Shown here: positions 38,839-49,894 of the stretch, in pieces
How positions within the stretch are numbered: position 1 is the first letter of the stretch
Layout: every line of letters starts with the position of its first letter
NCBI GenBank assembly: GCA_024236235.1
Contig: JACKKV010000001.1
Span: forward strand, 1 to 64,000
Reading direction: 5' to 3'
DNA length: 64,000 bases
Origin: Novosphingobium sp.
GTDB taxonomy: Bacteria > Pseudomonadota > Alphaproteobacteria > Sphingomonadales > Sphingomonadaceae
Program-made: the position numbers and the translations under genes
The notes under the pieces: model-generated
What the model saw: only the letters and a program-made list of their open reading frames with translations
Told to the model about the DNA's origin: nothing
The model's database searches: none

Positions 38839-40437
38839 ATGTCCTACACGCAGCAGATCGAAGAGATGAACCGCCTCATCTCTGCCAACGGCAACCCCTG
38901 GAACGCGATTGACGCTGAAAATGCCGTGCGCATGCAGCTGCAGAATCGTTTCAAGACCGGCCTTGATATCGCGAAGTATACCGCGAAGATCATGCGCCAG
39001 GACATGGCCGCTTACGATGCCGATCCGGCCAACTACACGCAATCGCTCGGCTGCTGGCACGGCTTCATCGGTCAGCAGAAGCTGATTTCCATCAAGAAGC
39101 ACTTCGGCACCACCAAGCGCCGTTACCTCTACCTCTCCGGCTGGATGATTGCCGCACTGCGCAGCGAATTCGGCCCTCTGCCCGACCAGTCGATGCACGA
39201 AAAGACGTCGGTCCCCGCGCTGATCGAAGAACTCTACACCTTCCTCAAGCAAGCGGATGCACGCGAACTGGGCATGATGTTCCGCGATCTTGATGCGGCG
39301 CGCGAGCGCGGCGACGCGGTCGAAGCCAAGCGCATCGAACACGCCATCGAAAATTACGAAACGCATGTCGTGCCCATCATCGCCGATATCGACGCCGGCT
39401 TCGGCAACCCCGAAGCGACTTACCTGCTTGCCAAGAAGATGATCGAAGCGGGCGCCTGCGCCCTGCAGATCGAAAACCAGGTGTCGGATGAAAAGCAGTG
39501 CGGCCACCAGGACGGCAAGGTCACCGTCCCGCACGAGGATTTCCTGCAGAAGATCCGCGCGATCCGCTACGCCTTCCTCGAAATGGGCGTGGAAGACGGC
39601 ATCATCGTCGCCCGCACTGACTCGCTCGGCGCTGGCCTGACCAAGCAGATCGCTTTCAGCAAGGAAGCCGGTGACCTGGGCGACCAGTACAACGCCTTTC
39701 TCGATTGCGACGAAGTCGACACCGGCAGCATCGGCAATGGTGACGTGCTGATCACGCGCAACGGCAAGCTGCTGCGCCCCAAGCGCCTCCCTTCCAATCT
39801 GTTCCAGTTCCGCGCGGGTTCCGGCGAAGACCGCTGCGTGCTGGACTGCATCACCTCGCTCCAGAACGGCGCGGACCTGCTGTGGATCGAAACCGAAAAG
39901 CCGCACATCGGCCAGATCGGCGGCATGGTGGACCGTATCCGTGAAGTCATCCCCAATGCGAAGCTGGTCTACAACAACTCGCCCAGCTTCAACTGGACGC
40001 TGAACTTCCGCCAGCAGGTGTTCGACGCCTGGGAACAGGCCGGCAAGGATGTTTCCGCCTATGACCGCGCCCGGTTGATGAGCGTGGACTATGACGGCAC
40101 CGAACTGGCCACCGAAGCGGACGAGCGCATCCGCACCTTCCAGCGTGATGCCGCGGCACAGGCGGGCATCTTCCATCACCTGATTACCCTGCCAACCTAT
40201 CACACTGCGGCACTCAGCACGGACAATCTGGCCAAGCGTTACTTCGGTGACGATGGCATGCTGGGCTACGTTCTCAACGTTCAGCGCGAAGAAATCCGCC
40301 AGGGCATCGCCTGCGTGAAGCACCAGAACATGTCGGGTTCCGACATCGGTGACGATCACAAGGAATATTTCGCCGGTGAAGCCGCGCTGAAGGCCGCTGG
40401 CGAACACAACACGATGAACCAGTTCGCCGCCGCGTAA
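38839..40437 (+). CDS. aceA: Isocitrate lyase
   Basis: A 532-residue enzyme of the longer (Pseudomonas-type) class. Catalytic loop SDEKQCGHQDGKVTVPHEDF (KxCGH), metal site PIIADIDAGFGNPEATYLL, IIVARTDSLGAGL, and NNSPSFNWTLNFRQQ. It splits isocitrate to glyoxylate and succinate, allowing growth on acetate or fatty acids. ATG 38839 has AAAAGGA 8 bases upstream. Malate synthase is not in the window. A strong hairpin terminator follows. Confidence 0.96.
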   Translation: MSYTQQIEEMNRLISANGNPWNAIDAENAVRMQLQNRFKTGLDIAKYTAKIMRQDMAAYDADPANYTQSLGCWHGFIGQQKLISIKKHFGTTKRRYLYLSGWMIAALRSEFGPLPDQSMHEKTSVPALIEELYTFLKQADARELGMMFRDLDAARERGDAVEAKRIEHAIENYETHVVPIIADIDAGFGNPEATYLLAKKMIEAGACALQIENQVSDEKQCGHQDGKVTVPHEDFLQKIRAIRYAFLEMGVEDGIIVARTDSLGAGLTKQIAFSKEAGDLGDQYNAFLDCDEVDTGSIGNGDVLITRNGKLLRPKRLPSNLFQFRAGSGEDRCVLDCITSLQNGADLLWIETEKPHIGQIGGMVDRIREVIPNAKLVYNNSPSFNWTLNFRQQVFDAWEQAGKDVSAYDRARLMSVDYDGTELATEADERIRTFQRDAAAQAGIFHHLITLPTYHTAALSTDNLAKRYFGDDGMLGYVLNVQREEIRQGIACVKHQNMSGSDIGDDHKEYFAGEAALKAAGEHNTMNQFAAA

Positions 40438-40481
40438 CCGGTTCTGGCAAGCTAGCCGGGGGGCGAGCTCCCTCGTCCCCA

Positions 40482-40520
40482 GATACGCCCGTCCCTGTCA
40501 GGGGCGGGCGTATCCCTTTT
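40482..40520 (+). terminator. Rho-independent terminator after aceA
   Basis: GATACGCCCG and CGGGCGTATC form a 10-bp perfect stem; CCCTG/CAGGG extend it inwards after a T/G mismatch. CCCTTTT follows at once. It lies 45 bp after the aceA stop and 50 bp before argJ. Confidence 0.85.
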
Positions 40521-40569
40521 GGGCGGTTCATTATTGCCGCAATCGTGGTGCGGGATTAGAGGCTGCGCC

Positions 40570-41796
40570 ATGGACCTTCCCGTTTCCCCACTCGCCAGTC
40601 CCTTCCCCGCCATCCCGCCCATCGACGGCGTGACGCTGCGCATCGCCCGCGCCGGATACAAGGATTGGGGCCGCTGCGACCTGACCTATGCCGAACTGGC
40701 TGAAGGCACCGCTGTCGCCGGTGTTTTCACGAACAACATTTGCTGTTCGTCGGAAGTTGAGCTGGGCCGCGAGCAGGTCCGGCAGGGCAGGGCCCGCGCG
40801 CTGATCGTCAACGCCGGCAATTCCAACGCCTTCACCGGTTATCGCGGACGCGAAGCGGTGGAACAGATCATGGCACAAGTATCCGGGCGGCTGGGCTGCC
40901 CGGCCGATCAGGTGTTCGTGTCTTCAACCGGCGTGATCGGCGTGCCGCTGCCCAAGGACAAGGCGCGCGCAGGCGTGGAAGCGGCGCTGGACGCACCGCC
41001 CTGCGGCTGGGAAGATGCCGCCAATACCATCGGCACGACTGACACTTTCGCCAAGGGTGCGATGGCGCAGGCGGTCGTGGACGGGAAGACCGTGACGCTG
41101 GGTGCCTTCATCAAGGGCAGCGGGATGATCGCGCCGGACATGGCGACGATGCTCGGCTATATTTTCACTGATGCGGCGCTCGAACCCGCCTTCCTGCAGC
41201 GATTGCTGTCTGCGGCCAACCTCAAGACCTTCAGCTGCATCACCGTGGACAGCGACACTTCCACCAGTGATACGGTGCTGGCTTTCGCCACCGGAAAGGC
41301 CGGAAACGCGCCGCTTTCCTGTTTCGACTGTGCGGGCGCGGACGCATTTGCCGCCGCGCTGGAGGATGTTTGCCGTCAACTGGCACAGCTGGTGGTCCGC
41401 GATGGCGAAGGCGCGCAAAAATTCATCACCATCGAGGTCAGCGGCGCGGTGAGCGATGACAGCGCACGCCGGATCGGCCTGGCCATTGCCAACTCGCCCC
41501 TCATCAAGACCGCCATTGCAGGCGAAGATGCCAACTGGGGCCGCGTGGTAATGGCCGTGGGCAAGGCGGGCGAACCAGCGGACCGGGACCGGCTGTCAAT
41601 CGGCTTTGGCGGGGTCTGGGCGGCCCGCGAAGGACTGCCGCTGGCTGATTATGACGAAGCGCCGGTTGCCGCACACCTCAGGGGCCGGGACATCTCGATC
41701 GAAGTCGATATCGGGCTGGGCGCTGGCCGCGCCACGGTGTGGACCTGCGACCTGACGCACGGCTATATCTCGATCAACGCCGATTACCGGAGCTGA
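40570..41796 (+). CDS. argJ: Bifunctional ornithine/glutamate N-acetyltransferase ArgJ
   Basis: A 408-residue enzyme of arginine synthesis: transfers acetyl from N-acetylornithine to glutamate. It matures by autocleavage at the Ala-Thr bond in KGSGMIAPDMATMLGYIFTD; the Thr is the nucleophile. Other motifs: NAGNSNAFTGYRG, VSSTGVIGVPLP, TVDSDTSTSDTV, AGEDANWGRV and the C-terminal HGYISINADYRS. ATG 40570 begins MDLPVSPLASPFPAIPPIDG. The next gene starts 8 bp after the stop. Confidence 0.96.
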   Translation: MDLPVSPLASPFPAIPPIDGVTLRIARAGYKDWGRCDLTYAELAEGTAVAGVFTNNICCSSEVELGREQVRQGRARALIVNAGNSNAFTGYRGREAVEQIMAQVSGRLGCPADQVFVSSTGVIGVPLPKDKARAGVEAALDAPPCGWEDAANTIGTTDTFAKGAMAQAVVDGKTVTLGAFIKGSGMIAPDMATMLGYIFTDAALEPAFLQRLLSAANLKTFSCITVDSDTSTSDTVLAFATGKAGNAPLSCFDCAGADAFAAALEDVCRQLAQLVVRDGEGAQKFITIEVSGAVSDDSARRIGLAIANSPLIKTAIAGEDANWGRVVMAVGKAGEPADRDRLSIGFGGVWAAREGLPLADYDEAPVAAHLRGRDISIEVDIGLGAGRATVWTCDLTHGYISINADYRS

Positions 41797-41804
41797 GCGC
41801 GCGG

Positions 41805-42602
41805 ATGAGCGCGCTGAACGAGGAAATTCACGATCTCCTGCGCTTCGCGGCTGAACGGGCGATCCTGCCGCGTTACCGCAATCTGGCTGACGGCCAGCTG
41901 ATGCACAAGGCGGCGGACGATCCGGTTACCATCGCCGATCACGAATGCGAGGCGTTCCTGACCGAAGCACTCATGCGGCTGGCGCCCGGTGTGCCGGTGG
42001 TGGGTGAGGAAGCGGCGCATTCCGATCCTGCCGTATTGGATCGCCTCTCGGGCGCGTGCTGGATCATTGACCCGCTCGACGGCACGCATAATTTCGCACA
42101 CGGGCACCCCCCGTTCGGCATTATCGTGGCGCTTGCTGACGGGGGCGAAACAGCGGCAGGCTGGCTATACGATCCGCTGAGCGGGCGGTTCTGCCATGCC
42201 GCGCGGGGCCAGGGCGCGTTCGTGAACGGGGAACGGGTAAGCGCGATAACCACCGCCACGGATCCACCGGTGGCCGCAATCTCTTTGCTGTTCATGGAGG
42301 AGGCGCGGCGCGAGAGCGTGAAGCGCCACATCGCCCCTCATTACCGCGTTGTGGACATCCCGCGCTGCGCTGCCGAACAATATCCGCGTCTTGCGCTGGG
42401 CGAGAATGATCTGTCGATCTTCGAACGCACCCTGCCCTGGGATCACGCCGCTGGCATCCTGTGGCTGAACGAAGCGGGCGGCAGGGCGGCGCGGCCCGAT
42501 GGCAGCGCCTATCGGGTGGACGATCATGCCCGGCCGGGGCTGATCGGCGCGGCCAGCCCGGCCCTGTGGGACGAACTCGCCGCGCGGATGGAACTGCTTT
42601 AA
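41805..42602 (+). CDS. Inositol-monophosphatase-fold phosphatase (HisN-like)
   Basis: A 265-residue protein with metal motifs VVGEEAAHSD, WIIDPLDGTHNFAHGHPPFG and LPWDHAAGILWLNEAGG. It is a second IMPase-family member, distinct from the one at 6155. Placement beside argJ hints at an amino-acid role such as histidinol-phosphate phosphatase, but inositol phosphatase or nucleotidase activity is possible. ATG 41805 follows the argJ stop by 8 bp. It is tail to tail with trxA; the stop codons overlap. Confidence 0.85.
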   Translation: MSALNEEIHDLLRFAAERAILPRYRNLADGQLMHKAADDPVTIADHECEAFLTEALMRLAPGVPVVGEEAAHSDPAVLDRLSGACWIIDPLDGTHNFAHGHPPFGIIVALADGGETAAGWLYDPLSGRFCHAARGQGAFVNGERVSAITTATDPPVAAISLLFMEEARRESVKRHIAPHYRVVDIPRCAAEQYPRLALGENDLSIFERTLPWDHAAGILWLNEAGGRAARPDGSAYRVDDHARPGLIGAASPALWDELAARMELL

Positions 42603-42919
42603 AGTTCGCTTTCCAGCCAGCCCTTGAGCTGGCTCTTGGGTGCAGCGCCCAGTTTCTGTGCGACCGGCTTGCCATCCTTGAACAGCACCATCAGCGGAAT
42701 CGACTGCACGCCGATCTGGCCCGGAACATTGGTGTTTTCCATGATGTCCATCTTGGCAATGGTAACCTTGTCAGCCAGCTCGTCACTGATTTCTTCCAGC
42801 GCGGGGCCGATCATCTTGCACGGGCCGCACCAGTCCGCCCAGAAATCGACCAGCACCGGCTTGTCGGAATTGAGAACATCTTCAGCGAAGCTGGCATCAG
42901 TGACGGCTTTGGTCGGCAT
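42599..42919 (-). CDS. trxA: Thioredoxin
   Basis: A 106-residue thioredoxin with the active site VDFWADWCGPCKMIGP, cis-Pro loop GVQSIPLMVLFKDGK and normal length. ATG 42919 has AAGGAG 7 bases upstream. It is the cytoplasmic dithiol reductant. It lies 78 bp after addA on the same strand. Confidence 0.97.
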   Translation of the reverse strand: MPTKAVTDASFAEDVLNSDKPVLVDFWADWCGPCKMIGPALEEISDELADKVTIAKMDIMENTNVPGQIGVQSIPLMVLFKDGKPVAQKLGAAPKSQLKGWLESEL

Positions 42920-42997
42920 GGTGAGACTCCTTGTGATATGCCTTAATCTAGGCACCCTGCGCACAATGGCAACGGGTGTGCATCGATAAGATTGCTG

Positions 42998-45900
42998 TCA
43001 GTCCAGCAAGGCCTGCTTGTGCGGGTCCAGCAAGGCGGAAGGCAAGGCGAACAGGGCTGGAGCATGCGTATAAAGCAGCGCAGCATCGATTTGCCTGCCC
43101 GGATAAATCACCTCCAGAGCGGCGACATAGGCCGCCATTTGCCTGACTATGGAACCGGGAATTTCCTCAATCCGCTCAGGCGGACGACGCGCGGTCTTGA
43201 AATCGACCACCAGCAACCGTTCCGGCGTGACCAGCAACCGGTCGACTGTCCCGGCGATGACCTGTCCGCCGACCTTTGCCGCAAAGGGCACCTCGGCAAG
43301 CGCGTCAGGCCCGAACAGATCACGCCAGCGCGGGTCGGCCAGCACGCCAAGCGCTGCGTCCAGCATCTCGTTCCTTATCGCCTCATCCAGTTCCGCCCCG
43401 TGGCGGGCAAGCCAGGCGGCACCGGACGCCGCCCGCTGCGCAACCGGCAGTTGGGGCATGCGTTCCAGCAGCGCATGAATCAAGACCCCGCGTCGGGCCG
43501 CCTGGGCCCGTAGCTGCGGCGGGAGCGGCGGGTCCGCAGACTGATCTTCCCCTGCGGACGACGGGGCGAGCGGACGCGGCGGTCGTGGTTCCGGCCCGAT
43601 CGGGGACACTGCCCAGACCGGCAAGTTCACCGGCATTGCGGGCGGCGTTTCGTCTGCGCGCACCGGAGGCAGCGGGGCCAGTTCACCCCATTCCTTGCGG
43701 CTGCCCCAGATGGCATCTGCAACCGGTTCATGTTCGAACAAGGGGGCAAGGGCGGCATACCAGCTGTCTTTGGCGGGTTCTCCCCGATCGCGGCTACCAA
43801 GCGATCCGGCAATGAACAGCGCCTCTTCCGCGCGGGTCATGGCGACATAGAGCAGCCGCCAATGTTCTTCCATCTCCTCCAGCTGCGCGCGGGCATGCGC
43901 CTCTGCCACCACGCCCGCCCGGTCTGCGGCGGCCAGATCGGGAATGGGTATGTTGCGGCGATGCCGGATCCCCGCTGCTGCATTTTGCGCTCCGCCATCC
44001 GCCAGCACCAGCCCGCTGTTGCGCGCGTTTGCGGGATTGCCGGTGGCATCGGCAAGTATCACGATCGGGGCCTGCAAGCCCTTGGAGCCATGGACGGTCA
44101 TCACCCGCACCAGACCCTCGCTCGCCCCTGCCTCGCGCTTCACATCCCCCTCGCCCGCGTCGAACCATTGAATGAAACCCTGCAGGCTTGGGCTGTGAGC
44201 CGAAGCGTAGGCATGCGCGGCATTGAGCAGTTCGTCGATCGGATCATTCGCCTCCTGGCCAAGGCGCGATACCAGCGCCTTTCTCCCCTGCCAGGGGCCG
44301 ACCAGAATCCAGTGCAGCAAGGCCTGGGGCGGTTCATAGTCCGCCAGCGCGAGCAATTGGCCGAGCCATGCGAGCGCAGCCTGCACTTCGCCCTGCGCGG
44401 AAGCGCGCAGATGGGGCCACAGGCCAATGCCCTTTTCGCGCCAGCCGTGCTCCAGCAACTGTTCCTGGCTCCAGCCCACCAGCGGAGAGACCAGCAGACT
44501 GGCCAGATTGAGATCGTCAAATGGCTGCGCGGCAAAGCGCAGCGCGGCCATCAGATCCCTGACCGCCAGCGGCGCGCCCAGCCGCAGGCGGTCTACCCCC
44601 GCCACCGGCACGCCGCGCGCGTAAAGCCGCGCAACAATCAGCCCCGCCAGTTCCTTGCGCTTGCGCACCAGCACCATCACATCGCCTGGTCCGGCGCGCC
44701 GCGCCCCGCCCTTCACCAGCGGAAATCCATCGCGCATCCATTGCTGGACCTGCCAGGCGATGCGATCCGCCAGCAACCGGTCAGGGCGGGAAAGCCAGCC
44801 TTCCTCCCCCTCGTCCGCGTCATCGCCCGCATCCTCATTCGCGGCGCCAGTCGGCGGCCACAGGGCGACATAGCCGGGCCGGTCTTCCCCGATATGAGGT
44901 TCAGGGCCATCGCTGAGGCCAAAACTCGCCCTACCCACGCTGGCGATCGCCCGGTCCACGAAGTCGAGCACCGGCTGCGACGTGCGAAAGCTGCGGCCAA
45001 GGCCGAGTTCCTGCAAGGGTCGCGGTGTATTTGCCCCGCGCGCCAGGCGCGCATTGTCCAGCGCCCCGGCCATGGCCCGCCTCACCCGCTGGCGTGCGGC
45101 CTCGAAATTCTCGGGGCTGGTGCCCTGGAAACGAAAGATCGCCTGCTTGTAATCGCCCACCACGAACAGCGTGCGCAGCTTGCCATCGCGCTGCCCTTCG
45201 CCTGCGAAGAAATCGCCGGTCAGCGCATCGATGATGTCCCATTGGGCGGCATTGGTATCCTGCGCTTCATCGACAAGGATATGATCGAATTGCCGGTCAA
45301 GCTTGTACCGGATCCACTCCGCCATGCCCGCACGGTTAAGCAGGTCGGCGGCGCGCCTGATCTGGTCGTCGAAATCGATCAGGCCTTCGCGCTGCTTCGC
45401 CTCGTCCCATGCAAGCGCAAAACTGCGCCCAAGTGTCAGCGCAGGGGTCAGGTATTCCGCCAGCGCCAGCAGGTTTTTGAATTCCTGCACCCGTCCGATG
45501 CTGTCGACCACTCGGGCCGCGTAATCGCCATAGGCCGGATCGCGCTTCAAAAGATTGTCAAGTTGCCTTGGCCTGCCATCCTGCGTGAGCAGCGTCCCGT
45601 AGAAGCTGCCAAGCGATTCCAGTCTTCCTGCCGGATCGCGCGCCAGCCAGTCCGATATGGCTTGCGCCCCGTTCCGGCCGCTCTTGCTGTCCCATTCCGA
45701 CAGCGTCCGCAGGCAGTGACGCAAGGATTCGACATCGAACTCATCGTCCGCGCACAAGGCGGCGGCCTGCGCCAGCTCCGCATCCGCAGCCAGGCCGAGC
45801 AACTGGTTGACGCGCGGCCTGAGCGGCGGTTGCCAGGCACCCGGCCCAAACCATGCGTCATGCGCGTCTGCACAGCGCAGCATCCAGCCCTGCACCGCAT

Positions 45901-46456
45901 CGGGGCCCATGCGCAGGCTGAGCAATTCCAGCGCATCGAGCATCTGTGCATCGTCGCGCGCTTCGGCGTCCACCAGCAGTTCGGCCAGAACGCTGCGGGC
46001 CAGCAGCGCGCGGTCGCGATCCTCCATCGCCCGGCTGCCCGGCACAAGCCCGGCTTCATGCGGGAAGGCCGCAAGCAGCCACTGTGAAAAAGCATGAATC
46101 GTATCGATTCGCAGCCCGCCGCCCGGGCAATCCAGCACGCGGGCGAACAGGGTGCGCGCCCGCGCCAGCGTGTCCGCATCCACCGGCGCCCCAATCGCGT
46201 GCAAGTCACGAGCGAGCGCCGCATCGGGCAGACGCACCCAGTTTGCCAGCACTTTCCCCGGTTAACGCGCACTGGCCATTTCGGCTGCGCTCACCAGAAA
46301 GCGGCGCACCAGGATGGGCAACCTCGCTGCAGCAGCAGCTGCAGAACGCGCGCGGAAAGCACCTGTGTCTTGCCTGTTCCGGCGGAGGCGGAAATACACC
46401 GCCTCGATGCACCGCATCGCGCTGCAGGACTGTAGGCGGATGTGACCTGCTGTCAT
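42998..46456 (-). CDS. addA: Double-strand break repair helicase AddA (N-terminus broken)
   Basis: A UvrD-type helicase-nuclease, about 1150 residues when repaired. Intact from 46252 to the stop: DHILVDEAQDTNAAQWDII, GRSFRTSQPVLDFVDRA, MTVHGSKGLQAPIVILADAT, LLYVAMTRAEEALFIAGSLG and the C-terminal RecB-type nuclease motif LLVVDFKTARRPPE. The N-terminal 65 or so residues run on only by changing frame: Walker A ISASAGTGKTQ is readable at about 46362-46395 and a possible ATG lies at 46456, but the LCLTFTKA stretch near 46290-46330 is garbled. With AddB it processes DNA ends for RecA. The break looks like sequence error. Confidence 0.9.
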
Positions 46457-49181
46457 GTTGGCCTCTGCTTCACCTGATACCCCGACGGCTCATCCATTTG
46501 TCCAGCCATCAGGCTGGTTGCACCGGTACAGCCTGCAACATCTGGATTGAGCGGGCGGTGAAAGGTTCGGTGCCCAGGATCCAGCGATCCCAGCATCGTC
46601 CAGAAAATGCCAGCAACAGAAAGGAATTCAATCGCGGAATGCTGACTTCTTCTGCCCCTGACCGGCTCAGACATAGCCAAACTGGTTTCACTCCACTCAT
46701 GGCCGAGTGACCATTCAACCGTCGGCCCCGCTTCACCCCGGCGAGGCATCGGCCCGGGCCATCAGCCCAGCGCGTGCCAAGCCGCAGCGCATAGCCCGAT
46801 TTCCACCCTGCGCCTGCCAGGGCGGGCTGCCTGTCTTAGGATCAACGATGGTGTTTTGCCGCCCGGTAGCGCATCGATATGGTCCATTCTGCCCGTGAAT
46901 GAAACGTCATGTATGCGCATCTCCCGATAATTCCGGAAATAATCGGCCCGTTTCGTCCCGCACGCTAATTTCCACCCCCACCCATTCCAGCCTTTCAGCA
47001 GGCGCGGCTGCCAGAGGCTGCGCATCAGTGGGTAAAAGTGTCTATTTCTGTGTGTTTCAGGCTATACCGCAGTATTCCGTCTTCAGGTGCCACCTGCGCA
47101 AGATCCGTGAACTTCGCAGTAATTTTCCAGCGCTGCAGAGGTTCCGCATCGTAAGAGGATCGAGCGCACGCAGCCGCAGGATGGCCTGGAGAGCAGAACT
47201 GTGGTGATCGCTGCGCAGCCGGTCGAGCGCGTCACGCTGATGTTCACTCCCGTGCTGCGCAGCTGACGGGCATGGCCTGGCCACCCGACCGCTGGCTGAG
47301 CGATCCAGCGCGCGGGCGTACATAACCGCTTGCTGGCTGGCGGCGCGCGCGAGCAGGTCGGGAGGCGCCCGGCGGCGCGCGCACCTCAGCAGGGAAGGGC
47401 GACGGAATGGCAGGCCCCTGCGTGCCGAGGCTGAGCGCGGCTTTAGCACCACTTCGGCGCAGCACCATTGCCCGGCCAGATTGCGCGGCCAGATTTCGAT
47501 CCGAAAAATCTGCGGCGCCTGGCACCCCTAACGCCCAGCATTGCGGCGCAGGGGATTCAGCCGGTGCAGTATTCGACCAGGCGGCCAGCGCCTGCCATCC
47601 TCGCGCGCCCACAGCGCATCCCCACAGCCCTGCGCCGCACTGACCAGTGTATCGAGAAGTTGCGAAAGCCTGCTTCCGCTGGCTTCACTTTTGCGCCATC
47701 AGCGGGTACAGATTGGGAGTAACCTGCCCACTGGCGTGCCGCGATCGGTGCCGCAGCCTCGGCCATTTCCGCAATCAGATCCAGTGTCCAGCCCTGGTTC
47801 TGGCGCGCTGCAGGCGAAGTTCCAGCGCGCGGCATGCAATATCCAGCCACTCGGCCTGCCCTTCACCGCTGCCTGCTGGATGTTCCAGCAGCGCCATCAG
47901 GCGCCACCGGGGCCGTGCAGTCGGGCCATCACCGGCGAGAATCAGGAAAACAGCGCCTGGCGGGCGTTTGCGGCGCGGCCTGGCCCGCCGTATCGTCCGC
48001 TTCGTGCTGCCGTCGCAGATGAGCGGACGCATCCGCCCCGCCAGCCCGCGATCCGTGATCAGCGCCACTGCCGTTCCGCTGTTCCAATGCCCGCGCACCA
48101 GTAGCGCGACGCCTGCGCCTTCGGGGTTGGCGGTCGCATCAGGCGCATATTGACAGGCGCTCTTGCGCTGATTTGGCAACTGACCCAGCAGGCGCGCGCT
48201 TGCGGTGGTGGAAGAGATTGAAATCGCGCGGCTGCGTTCCGGCGGAGCCGCAGCCAGCCCGGCCCTGTGCCAGGGCTGGACCTCGCCGCGGGCAATGCCC
48301 ATGCGATTGAGCAGCAGCTTGAGGTGATACTGGGGATGAGTGACCGCATCGCCTCTGGTGAAAGGTGCGCCGCCTGCTTGCGCAGGTGCGCCTGCGCAGC
48401 CCAGCTCTGCCCAGACTGAATCCTCCATCGCAAGATCGAGGTCAGGCAGGATCACCGCCCCCCCCGGCATGTCCGCAATCACCCGCAGCAGGCGGGCGAG
48501 CGCCGGGGCAGCGCTGGTCACGCCCGCTGCCACCAGGGGCATTTGGGGCGGAGCAAGCTTCCAGCGCCGCGCAGCATGATCGAACAGCCGGTTGCGCCGC
48601 GCCGACGCATCCAGTTCTCCTCGTTCCTGCAATTCAGCCAGCCAACGCGCCTGCACCCTGGCGAACAGCCGCAACCCTTCCTGCCAATGGCCCGAAAGGT
48701 CACCCAGCAAATCGACTACCCGTTCGCTCAGCAATTCCTCCGGCCCGATATCCTCCACCAGCAGGCGGTCCATCGTGTCCGCCTGTTCGCGGGCGAGGCG
48801 CAACAGCGCAGCACCATGCGGTGCATCGCCGCCCAATTCCTCGCGAATGTGTTCTGCCAGCCGCAGCCAGCGTCGCGTGGGATCAGCAGCAGGGGCAATT
48901 TCCGCCCCCGCCCCCATCGGGTCGAGCAACGGCCCCAGTGTTTCGTCCAGATCCAGATCGCCCACCACCGCCATACGGGGCAGCAGCAATCCTTCACCCG
49001 CCAGGCGGATGAACGCCTCGCTGACCGTGCGCGCCGCACGGCGGCTCGGCAACAGAAGGGTCAGCCGCGCGAGGCCGAGATCGGGATGGCGGTAGCGGGG
49101 CAGCAAACCGGCCACCAGCGCATCGGCAAAGCCGCGATGTGCGGCAATGGAATAAACGCCGGGCCGGTTACGCTCAGTCAC
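46457..49181 (-). pseudogene. addB: Double-strand break repair protein AddB (frame-disrupted)
   Basis: From GTG 49181 to about 48230 the frame is clean: YSIAAHRGFADALVAGLLPR, LLLPSRRAARTVSEAFIRLA, LDASARRNRLFDHAARRW. Below that the expected AddB text appears in pieces in all three frames: VALLVRGHWNSGTAVALITD, LIAEMAEAAAPIAARQWAG (about 47750), RLRALDPL (about 47140) and MDHIDALPGGKTPSL (about 46850, before the RecB-type nuclease motif). Total length of 2.7 kb is close to that expected (about 2.9 kb). The start overlaps the murU stop (GTGACTGA). Partner of AddA. Confidence 0.85.
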
Positions 49182-49894
49182 TGGTCAGCGCAGCTTCTGT
49201 GGGCGCGATTGATGCCGGATCGCCGACCTCGAACCAGCGACCGCTGAAACTGGTGCCATAGAGGCGCCCTTCCTCAATCGCACGGCTCCACAGGACATTG
49301 GTTGAAAACGGACCGTCGGGGGGATCGCGCAGCAGGCGATGGGAAACGATCTGGATGCCGGTGTAAATGAACGGGGCCACCCGCTCTCCCCGTCGCCGGG
49401 AAATGCGCCCCAGCTGATCGAGGTGGAAATCGCCCCTGTTATGCATATCGTTGCGCCCCGGCGTAAAAATAAAGGAGCAGCAAGTAATGCATCCATTGCC
49501 ACAGATCCAGGTCCGCGAAGCTGGGCAAAAGCGGCATTCACCGGCTCCGTCTGGAACAGACATTGTCACCGTTCAGATAAAACGGATTGGGGCAGCAACG
49601 GCTGCGCTTCACCATGCCCCCCGCGGTTCCAGCAGCAGGTCACGTTCGTCCGGAGACAATGCAGCGCGGCACCTTGCGCCCTGACATGCGCGATCAGCGC
49701 GAATCCGGTGATAATGGTCGCTGACCACCGCATTAAGGATTCCTACCACAGGCGATCAAGCGTGCATCGATCAAGGGCTTTCCGGCAACGCGCACCATCG
49801 GCTTCTGGGCCCGTTTCATTGCGGTCAACGGGCGCATCCGCTTGCCCAGCCCCGCCGCCATCACCATCGCCGTATCGGAAACCAACGTGTTCAA
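49174..49894 (-). pseudogene. murU: MurU-type sugar nucleotidyltransferase (frame-disrupted)
   Basis: The N-terminus (about 49760-49870) reads TAMVMAAGLGKRMRPLTAMK then PMVRVAGKPLID, the NTP-transferase signature of N-acetylmuramate-1-phosphate uridylyltransferases. The C-terminal 100 residues are open (DFHLDQLGRISRRRGERVAP, LWSRAIEEGRLYGTSFSGRW, FEVGDPASIA). About 49560-49750 is scrambled. TTG 49894 overlaps the amgK stop (TTGA). MurU with AmgK recycles cell-wall MurNAc to UDP-MurNAc, bypassing de novo synthesis. Confidence 0.82.

Noticed and set aside
38833..40407. A 524-codon open frame antisense to isocitrate lyase
   Set aside because: Shadow of aceA codon bias; the plus strand has the catalytic KQCGH motif and a ribosome site.
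43730..46087. A 785-codon open frame antisense to addA
   Set aside because: It is the mirror of a G/C-rich third-position gene; the protein has no family features and is Arg/His/Gln-rich, while the other strand carries clear AddA motifs.
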